64,000 nt of DNA from Rhizobium hidalgonense. GTDB lineage: Bacteria; Pseudomonadota; Alphaproteobacteria; Rhizobiales; Rhizobiaceae. The position numbers and the translations under genes are program-made. How positions within the stretch are numbered: position 1 is the first letter of the stretch; every line of letters starts with the position of its first letter. This document shows positions 58,463-64,000 of this stretch, piece after piece. Under the pieces are notes generated by a model, which did no database searches, was not told where the DNA came from, and saw only the letters and a program-made list of their open reading frames with translations. The stretch is from the NCBI RefSeq assembly GCF_002914525.1, contig NZ_LODW01000011.1, positions 180,106 through 244,105 on the forward strand, written 5' to 3'.

Positions 58463-58813
58463 GTGTCGGCCGCATCCATCTCCGAGCGATCTGACCCCGC
58501 CCATGTCGCGACGCTGCTAGACGCGATACGTCGTCTACGCAAAGTAGCGATCACCTATGAAGATGGTGACGGCGCGATTTCGGAACGAACCGTCTGGCCG
58601 ATCACAGTCGTCTACTTCGACCACGTGCGCGTCCTTGCCGCCTGGTGCGAAAGAAGGTCGGCCTTTCGTCATTTCCGCGTCTACCGTGTCCGGCCCGCGT
58701 CGATCCTCGACGACCGGTATCCGGAACGACGGTCGCTGCTCATGCGGCGCTGGCGCGAGCAAGATCGGGAATGGCGTTCGTTCCTGACAGTTTCTGACGG
58801 AGCGAGAGGTTAG
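58463..58813 (+). CDS. lone WYL-domain protein
   Basis: A 116-residue protein that is essentially only a WYL domain: DAIRRLRKVAITYEDGDGAI, SERTVWPITVVYFDHVRVLA, AWCERRSAFRHFRVYRVRPA. WYL domains sense nucleic-acid or nucleotide ligands in transcription regulators that normally also have an N-terminal helix-turn-helix; that part is missing. GTG start, no clear ribosome site. Either a remnant of a YafY-like regulator or a stand-alone ligand-binding protein. Confidence 0.75.
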   Translation: MSAASISERSDPAHVATLLDAIRRLRKVAITYEDGDGAISERTVWPITVVYFDHVRVLAAWCERRSAFRHFRVYRVRPASILDDRYPERRSLLMRRWREQDREWRSFLTVSDGARG

Positions 58814-58860
58814 ACTTTCCGAAGGCGTCCTAAAGGACGCTGTGATGAAAGGATAGCTTA

Positions 58861-59229
58861 ATGGTCGCGTTTTCACCCGACGTCTTTGTCAAGTTCCTGG
58901 CTGAAGAGGACGACGCCCCTGTCGTGATGCTGAACCTTCTACGGTTCGTTCCCGAGGGCGGCCGGGAACGGCATCTGGAATACCTGAGAATGGCAGAACC
59001 CATCCTTGCGCGTTTCGGCGCAAGTATTCTATTTCGCGGCGACGGCCTCGAAATCCTTACAACCGGGCCGGTGGAAAGGTGGGACGCGGTGCTGCTAGTG
59101 CAGTATCCGCGGCGGACGGCCTTCAGGGAAATGGTGGAAGACGCCGAGTACCAGAAGGCGTTCGAAGTGGGAAAATCGGCCCTTGCAGACATCGTCCTGC
59201 AGCCCCTGCAGATCTCGAAAGGTCTCTGA
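58861..59229 (+). CDS. DUF1330-like protein
   Basis: A 122-residue ferredoxin-fold protein of the DUF1330/dimeric alpha-beta barrel type: DAPVVMLNLLRFVPEGGRER, then ILFRGDGLEILTTGPVERWD and LVQYPRRTAFREMVEDAEYQ. Family members are of unknown function. GAAAGGATAGCTTA lies before the ATG. The gene stands alone. Confidence 0.78.
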   Translation: MVAFSPDVFVKFLAEEDDAPVVMLNLLRFVPEGGRERHLEYLRMAEPILARFGASILFRGDGLEILTTGPVERWDAVLLVQYPRRTAFREMVEDAEYQKAFEVGKSALADIVLQPLQISKGL

Positions 59230-59454
59230 TTAAGGCTCCGCCGGCTGCCGCGCTTTGAAGACGCGGCAGCGGTCTCTCCCTCGCGTAACAGGCAATAGAG
59301 GAACGTGACCTCGTGGTCATTCACCTGGCAGGTTGATTTGGTATTTGATCTGCAACGTTTCGACGAGATTGTGCGACGACCTACGATGCGGATAGTTTGG
59401 TTGAGGGTGAGTAGTATCCTCCTTGGAGCAGGCAGTGCATGGACGGTTGAAAGA

Positions 59455-60330
59455 CTAACCCTCGAGAAAAATCGCAAGCTCCCGCGACACCGCCTCTGGA
59501 TCCTCCCGCTGCGGAAAATGGCCGACGTTCTGGAGGAGGATCCGCTGGAACGGTCCCGTAAATTTCTCGCGGACGCTCTCTGACATCGCGAGCGGAGCAA
59601 CGCCATCCTCTATGCCATGGATAAAGATCGCCGGGAGCGACAAGGACTTGGTCGCCTTGACCATGTTGTCGAGCCAGATGCTGTCCGGATCGGGCTCGGC
59701 TTCTTCCCAACGAACGCGATAACTGTGCAAGGTGACGGCCAGCCAGTCTGGGTTCTCGAAGGATTTCGCAACGGCCTCAAAGGTGGCCTCGTCGAACCAG
59801 CCTTCAGGCGCCCAGTTCTCCCACTGAAGGCGGGCGAATCCTTTCGGATCCTTTGCGATCGCCTCGGCGCCGCGCTTCGTCGCCATGAACCATTGATACC
59901 AGTAGAGCTGAGATTGCCGGAATGGCGGGGTTTGCAGGCCGCCCATGCGCGGCGTCGAGGAGAGCTGGGCAACTCGCGCTACCCGATCGGGCCATCCGAT
60001 CGCCAGGCACTCGGCGATGTGCGATCCCCAGTCATGACCGACAACCGAAAATTGCTCGATACCGAGACCGTCCATAAGGGCGATCGCGTCCATCGCAAGC
60101 ACCGCGCCGTTGGCGGTGCGCAACGCCTTATCGTTGCGAAACACGGTCGGCCCGAAGCCACGAAGATAAGGCGCGATCAGGCGTAAGTTTCGATCGTGCA
60201 GTGCCCTCGACACAGCGTTCCAAGTCGAAGCGTCGTCGGGCCAGCCATGAAGGAGGAGAACCGGGTGGCCGTGACGGGCTCCGGTCTCGTCGAAAGCAAT
60301 GTGCAGATCCTGGGTATCGAGGTGCGGCAT
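59455..60330 (-). CDS. epoxide hydrolase-like alpha/beta hydrolase
   Basis: A 291-residue alpha/beta hydrolase with an Asp nucleophile (Asp100 in VVGHDWGSH), the oxyanion HGWPDD (28-33), charge-relay acid near FIHGIEDGVAPLA and His in NVGHFPQRED. Asp at the elbow points to epoxide hydrolase or haloalkane dehalogenase chemistry. The upstream start at 60360 is less likely than the ATG at 60330, which has AGGAATT before it. It is convergent with the DUF1330-like gene across about 225 bases. Confidence 0.85.
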   Translation of the reverse strand: MPHLDTQDLHIAFDETGARHGHPVLLLHGWPDDASTWNAVSRALHDRNLRLIAPYLRGFGPTVFRNDKALRTANGAVLAMDAIALMDGLGIEQFSVVGHDWGSHIAECLAIGWPDRVARVAQLSSTPRMGGLQTPPFRQSQLYWYQWFMATKRGAEAIAKDPKGFARLQWENWAPEGWFDEATFEAVAKSFENPDWLAVTLHSYRVRWEEAEPDPDSIWLDNMVKATKSLSLPAIFIHGIEDGVAPLAMSESVREKFTGPFQRILLQNVGHFPQREDPEAVSRELAIFLEG

Positions 60331-60426
60331 GAAGGAATTCCTGGTTCGACAACGCAACACGACGGGGCGGCTCTTGGTTCCAGAAGATTGCCCATCGAGG
60401 CGTCACCTGCGCTTGCGGATGACTGC

Positions 60427-60555
60427 CTAGGCAAAGTCGCCGATCTTTCCGGACTGGAAGATGATTTCTGGTTCGCCTTCCTCGCCAAAAACTGGATCAC
60501 CCTCTCTCTTCCAAGCCACCGCGCTTGCATACTGTGCAGCGAAATTCCGGGCCAC
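60427..60555 (-). pseudogene. truncated tandem duplicate of the next small gene
   Basis: The minus strand reads WKREGDPVFGEEGEPEIIFQ then SGKIGDFA and a TAG, aligning with VKREGHPAVGEEGDPVIVFQ TGRIGDFV at the end of the adjacent 79-residue gene. Similarity continues back through ARNFAAQYASA, but the first half is missing and only a GTG (60555) could start it. Confidence 0.65.
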
Positions 60556-60598
60556 TTCGACGCGCGTCGCCGTCCTACGTTGAATGACGCCCTCCGAC

Positions 60599-60838
60599 CT
60601 AGACGAAGTCGCCGATCCTTCCAGTCTGAAACACGATGACCGGATCGCCTTCCTCTCCCACGGCGGGGTGTCCTTCGCGCTTCACGACGAGCGCTCCGGC
60701 GTGGTCTTTGGCGAGCTCCTTCGCCTTTTCCACGGCAACAGCTTCATCCCCGACGATAACTTCCCATGCCTTGGCGGGCTGGTCGCTGCCGTCAAGGTCG
60801 AAGGCGATGACACTGATGGAGGTGAATGCTCCGGGCAT
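60599..60838 (-). CDS. small hypothetical protein (duplicated family)
   Basis: A 79-residue protein with an alternating strand-helix pattern: FTSISVIAFDLDGSDQPAKA, WEVIVGDEAVAVEKAKELAK, GALVVKREGHPAVGEEGDPV. Unrecognised by name; similar small proteins occur on rhizobial replicons. It begins two bases after the 70-residue gene's stop and is probably coupled to it. A truncated copy follows downstream. Confidence 0.6.
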   Translation of the reverse strand: MPGAFTSISVIAFDLDGSDQPAKAWEVIVGDEAVAVEKAKELAKDHAGALVVKREGHPAVGEEGDPVIVFQTGRIGDFV

Positions 60839-60842
60839 CTGT

Positions 60843-61055
60843 TCAGGCCGATCCGCGCTGCGGCTTCTCGACCTGTTCGTCGATTTCCTTCTTCACCTTT
60901 GCTCGGGCGTCGTCCTCGAACTTGGCTCGGACGCGTTCTACTTCCTCGTCGGTCGCCTCGATGGGCTGGCTGGAATCGTCTGGAAGGCCGGCGCCGCTCT
61001 GGGCGATGGTGGCATCCTTCGGTCGGTCGTTGAGGCCATCGGTGATCTTGGACAT
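60843..61055 (-). CDS. small acidic hypothetical protein
   Basis: A 70-residue, highly charged, helical protein (SKITDGLNDRPKDATIAQSG, then EEVERVRAKFEDDARAKVKK). Unrecognised. AAAGGAGC five bases before the ATG at 61055 is a strong ribosome site, so the longer upstream frame is not used. First gene of a two-gene unit. Confidence 0.65.
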   Translation of the reverse strand: MSKITDGLNDRPKDATIAQSGAGLPDDSSQPIEATDEEVERVRAKFEDDARAKVKKEIDEQVEKPQRGSA

Positions 61056-61500
61056 GAGAAGCTCCTTTCGGAGCCTAACGACGGCCGCGGGAGATTGTTC
61101 GCTGACACTGAAAGCTGACTTGAGCCGGGTCTGCCGGGGGTGCCCGCAATGCCGACTGGCCCACGACCACTCGCTCAGCGTACGGTCGTCATGTGACGGG
61201 GATGTCACATAAAGCGTCGACGACAAAGTTCTCTCTCGGAGCCCGCGGACTTACGGCATTAGGTAGTAAAAACCACCAGACCTGAAACGGCATCCCGACT
61301 ACCCTGGTTTCCAATAAAAACGGACCCTCGAATGAGTGTAGCGTACGAGTTGAAGCAGAAGCGAGCGGCCTTGATGACAGGCTGTAGCAGCTTTCGTGAC
61401 CGAGCGGGTAGACATTCAGGAACCGGAGCGCCTGATGCTGAGCTATGAGCCAGACTTCCGGGCATCGTCACAGCCATGGTCAGGTCGCGGTGAGCAGAAC

Positions 61501-61564
61501 TTGACAAGGGAGGGTCACTAAGGTAATCACGATTAAGGTAATCATGATTAAGGTAATTATATTT
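61501..61564 (+). promoter_or_regulatory. promoter with three 15-bp palindromic repeats
   Basis: TTGACA at 61501-61506, a 17-base spacer, then TAATCA (61524-61529) form a good promoter. From 61520 three 15-base repeats lie head to tail: AAGGTAATCACGATT, AAGGTAATCATGATT, AAGGTAATTATATTT. The core TAATCATGATTA is an exact palindrome. The first repeat covers the -10, so binding should block transcription. They end 17 bases before the ATPase start. The rest of 61056-61500 holds no clear gene. Confidence 0.7.
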
Positions 61565-61580
61565 ACCAGAGGGCAGGCAT

Positions 61581-62984
61581 ATGCAGTTTCTCGGGCGCGA
61601 ACGTGAGCTCAAGCTGGTGCGGACCGAATTGGACTCGCAACGACCTTCCCTCATCATCGTATTTGGCCGACGGCGGATCGGCAAATCGCGGTTCCTTCGG
61701 GAGGCTGCCAAGAATCGCCCGGAAATCTACTTTCAGGCGACCCGCGTCTCATCACTTTTGAACCTGGAGCAGTTCAAATCCGATGTCGGAAAGGCAATCG
61801 GATCAAAACCACAGCTCGAAGCCCTGTCAAGCTGGGAGGGGGTACTGCACTATGTTGCCGAGCGTGCCGGCGAGCATCCGGGATTGATCGTCACGATCGA
61901 CGAATTTCCCTATCTGCTTGATAACGAGCCAGCACTGCCATCGATCGTGCAGAAATTCTGGGATTCCGGCGCGCTTGCAGATGGGGCGATGAAACTGATC
62001 CTTTGCGGCTCTGCCATTTCTCAAATGGGAGACCTGTTGGCGGAGCGGAACCCGCTTTACGGGCGAAAAACCCTGTCGCTCGACATGAAGGCCTTGCCCC
62101 TTGTCGATGTCGCCAAGTTTTTCCGGGAGTACACGGCCGACGACATCATCAGAACCTATGCGATTTTGGGCGGCATTCCCTACTATCTTCAGCTTTGCGA
62201 CGCCCAGGAACCGCTCCGCAACAACGTCGTCAAACTCTTGCTCACGGAGACCGGCACGCTGATCGACGAACCGAACACGCTGCTGCAGACCGAACTCAGA
62301 GAGCCGTCCTTTTACTCAAGCGTGGTTGCGGCTGTATCTGACGGTTGCAACACTAAGTCGGAGATCGCAAACCGACTGGGTGTCAAAGCAGACGGTATTG
62401 GACCGTACCTGGCAAAACTGCTCGCACTTGATTTGATCGATAATTCGAAATCGCTGGATGCCGACGAAAAGGGCCGAAACCGCCGCTATCGCGTTGCAGA
62501 CAGCCTGATGTCGTTCTGGCATCGTTTCGTGCGACCAAACCTGAGCGCGATCAGCAGCGGGTTTGGCGAGGAGGTTTACGACCGCGTCGTGGAGCCTCGG
62601 TTCTCCGAATATATGGGGATTGCGTTCGAACCGATCGCCCTTCAATTTGCAAGGCTTCATCTGCAGGAGGTCCTTGCGGTTCCGACGCAGGAGGTTGGCC
62701 AGATTTGGGGTCACGCCGATTTCGACATCGATGTCGCGGGACGATTGTTGGATGGTGCATTTTTCTATGGCGAATGCAAATGGCGATCGCGCGTGATCGA
62801 CCTTGGCCACGTCCGATTGTTGCGTGAGCGATCCGAGAAAACGACTTACGGGGAAGGAGCGACGGGCAAGCACTACCTGTTTTTCAGTAGAAGTGGTTTT
62901 TCAAGCGATGTCGAGAGTTTGGCGAAAGAAGACGAGCGGCTGCATCTGATAACCCCGGAAACACTGGTAAAACCGCGTCGGTAG
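61581..62984 (+). CDS. AAA+ ATPase with DUF234 nuclease-like C-terminus
   Basis: A 467-residue protein of the archaeal-type ATPase family. Walker A is GRRRIGKS (29-36), Walker B LIVTIDEFPYLL (Asp107-Glu108), then LILCGSAISQMGDL. A winged-helix region (about 255-310) has KSEIANRLGVKADGIGPYLA. The C-terminal DUF234 part has Asp382 in GHADFDIDVAG and Glu398-x-Lys400 in FFYGECKWRS, the D...ExK arrangement of PD-(D/E)XK nucleases. Function in bacteria is not settled; DNA cleavage, defence or mobile-element roles are plausible. GC content is somewhat lower than neighbours. It is transcribed from the triple-repeat promoter. Confidence 0.88.
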   Translation: MQFLGRERELKLVRTELDSQRPSLIIVFGRRRIGKSRFLREAAKNRPEIYFQATRVSSLLNLEQFKSDVGKAIGSKPQLEALSSWEGVLHYVAERAGEHPGLIVTIDEFPYLLDNEPALPSIVQKFWDSGALADGAMKLILCGSAISQMGDLLAERNPLYGRKTLSLDMKALPLVDVAKFFREYTADDIIRTYAILGGIPYYLQLCDAQEPLRNNVVKLLLTETGTLIDEPNTLLQTELREPSFYSSVVAAVSDGCNTKSEIANRLGVKADGIGPYLAKLLALDLIDNSKSLDADEKGRNRRYRVADSLMSFWHRFVRPNLSAISSGFGEEVYDRVVEPRFSEYMGIAFEPIALQFARLHLQEVLAVPTQEVGQIWGHADFDIDVAGRLLDGAFFYGECKWRSRVIDLGHVRLLRERSEKTTYGEGATGKHYLFFSRSGFSSDVESLAKEDERLHLITPETLVKPRR

Positions 62985-63123
62985 AGGCGACAACGTGGGC
63001 GCATTGCCACTCCTAACACGCCGCCTGACGCATATGGCACTTGCTCCATAACGCCGGTAATTTCTGTAGTAATTCAGATGCCTAAGCTGCTTTTGGTGGC
63101 CTTTGCTACCTAATGCCGCGGAC

Positions 63124-63400
63124 TTATGGGTCCGGCCCGTCCGCCTTTATCACGATTTTCTCCTTGTGGGCTATGATCTTCCCGTCGTAGTCGACGGAAG
63201 GCTTGATCGGGAACACCATGCCGGGCCTGAGAACGGTCTGGTCGCCGGGGGGCGCTCAACGTAACCTCGGTGACGATCTTCCCCAGCCCATGACCGAAGC
63301 CGCCAACGTTGCCAACCTGACTGCCCAGGGAGGACAGGACGCTGGATTTGAAGCGCTAAGTGTTCGGGTTCGGAACCTTGACAGATTGCGCGGCGCTCAA
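63124..63400 (-). pseudogene. M24-family (Xaa-Pro) peptidase C-terminal fragment
   Basis: Minus-strand text VGGFGHGLGKIVTEVTLSA then GDQTVLRPGMVFPIKPSVD and IAHKEKIVIKADGPDP ending at a TAA matches the C-terminal end of M24 peptidases (GHGxG and LRPGMVFxIxP). The two parts are in different frames; reading the GGGGGG run at 63247-63252 as five joins them. The N-terminal two thirds are absent. Confidence 0.6.
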
Positions 63401-63469
63401 CGTCGCGCAATCCAGGCATCGCTTGCAGCCAGCGCCTTCAACGGCAGCCCCGTTCTGCCTACGCTCGAG

Positions 63470-63940
63470 CTACGCCGTCGCGTGCTCCGCGGAGATGCCC
63501 AAGTCGGAACTTAGCGAGGGCGCATCTACAAGAAAGAGCCTTTCCATTTCGTTCGCTATCGAACTCGAACTGCGCGGGAGCAGCGTTCGGTAGTGGAACT
63601 CTCTGCCGGAAAGCGCCGACCGCACTGCGAGCCCGATCGCGCTCCCGATGACGGGAGGGACACCGTTTCCGATCTGACGCGCCGCCGATTCCTTGCGTCC
63701 GACAAAGGACCACCATGAGGGGACTGCAAGCGGGCTCGCATGTCAAGCGTCAGCCTTGACAGAAATCCTTCGCCCGCCAGGTCTGCTTCGGCCTGCGTGG
63801 GGGCGCGATCCGCCACGTTGTTGATGTCGATGCCCTTTGACGCCCACCGGGCTACCTCCTTGGACCGGCTGCCGCCCTTCCGTCCGACGACCGTCGATGC
63901 AAGGGTATAGCGCGGCGATCAGGATGAGACGGCGCATTGC
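63470..63940 (-). pseudogene. DNA cytosine-5 methyltransferase C-terminal fragment
   Basis: The minus strand carries VVGRKGGSRSKEVARWASKG, DINNVADRAPTQAEADLAGE, RARLQS, then WWSFVGRKESAARQIGNGVP and PVIGSAIGLAVRSALSG. ARQIGNGVPP is motif X of C5 methyltransferases. Frame changes occur near 63719-63722 (a four-G run that should be five) and again near 63920. Catalytic motifs I-VIII are not present up to the window edge. Confidence 0.7.
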
Positions 63941-63993
63941 CTCGCCTGAACTGCTCCCTGAGAATGGGTTATTGCCTCATCTAAATTGCTCCC
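63936..63993 (+). repeat. paired 23-bp repeats at the right edge, possible transposon end
   Basis: ATTGCCTCGCCTGAACTGCTCCC (63936-63958) recurs at 63971-63993 with 19 of 23 identities, all four changes being transitions, 35 bases apart. Paired direct repeats of about 20 bases are typical transposase-binding sites near the ends of Tn7-like, Tn5053-like or IS21-like elements. The element itself would lie beyond the window. Confidence 0.45.
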
Positions 63994-64000
63994 GACGAAT

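Noticed and set aside
61520..61564. CRISPR-like array
   Set aside because: Three contiguous 15-bp units without spacers; a regulatory repeat, not an array.
61259..61711. Minus-strand frame across the triple repeats (repeated NHDYLNRDYL text)
   Set aside because: The repetition is the 15-bp DNA repeat read as codons; no ribosome site and it overlaps the ATPase start antisense.

Overview
The window looks like part of a repABC replicon (large plasmid or chromid) of a Rhizobium-type alphaproteobacterium. The evidence is a complete repA-repB-repC cassette with its antisense RNA locus, a thu-type disaccharide operon, a NolR-like ArsR regulator, a DUF982 gene, high-GC codon use, and two copies of a repeat that resembles the intergenic mosaic elements common in Rhizobium. 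I see no tRNA, rRNA or CRISPR.

Layout. 0-12.6 kb: accessory genes (DUF763 protein, DUF4105 membrane protein, EamA-type exporter, cold-shock protein, orphan membrane protein, methyltransferase, a frameshifted LuxR-type ATPase regulator, alpha/beta hydrolase) around a decayed stretch at 3.7-5.9 kb that holds remnants of a GntR regulator, a MatC-like carrier and a GMC oxidoreductase. 12.6-30 kb: two divergent operons with a FadR-type GntR regulator at the divergence. The leftward operon encodes a uronate-dehydrogenase-like enzyme, an SMP-30 lactonase, a DHDPS-family dehydratase/aldolase and a five-gene Opp-type ABC transporter. The rightward operon encodes a second Opp-type transporter, with its two ATPases fused, and two enolase-superfamily dehydratases. 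Together they look like uptake and oxidative catabolism of uronic or aldaric acids: uronate to aldarolactone, to aldarate or keto-deoxy-aldarate, to 2-oxoglutarate semialdehyde. 30-32 kb: flavin reductase, nitroreductase and a NolR-like regulator. 32.2-37.6 kb: a four-gene operon with a MASE1/five-PAS histidine kinase, two FixJ-type regulators and a lone receiver. 37.9-39.3 kb: an NmrA-like SDR and a VapBC toxin-antitoxin pair with a clear operator. 39.9-43.6 kb: repABC. 43.7-51.1 kb: thuR and thuEFGKAB (trehalose/maltose-type disaccharide import and oxidation) with two LacI-type operators.

51.1-64 kb is a patchwork of small genes, two SDRs, a TniQ-like tail, a scrambled AAA+/M41 protease gene, a frameshifted IS481-family insertion sequence with intact ends, a lone WYL domain, an epoxide-hydrolase-like enzyme, a duplicated small gene, an AAA+/DUF234 ATPase with a nuclease-like tail behind an unusual triple-repeat promoter, and decaying M24-peptidase and cytosine-methyltransferase fragments next to paired repeats that look like a transposon end.

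Several otherwise intact reading frames (LuxR regulator, NolR-like regulator, M24 and Dcm fragments, IS481 transposase) are each broken by single-base indels, four of them in C/G runs. These are either real decay or consensus errors and should be resolved before calling the genes dead. All family assignments come from reading the translated sequence; no database search was possible.
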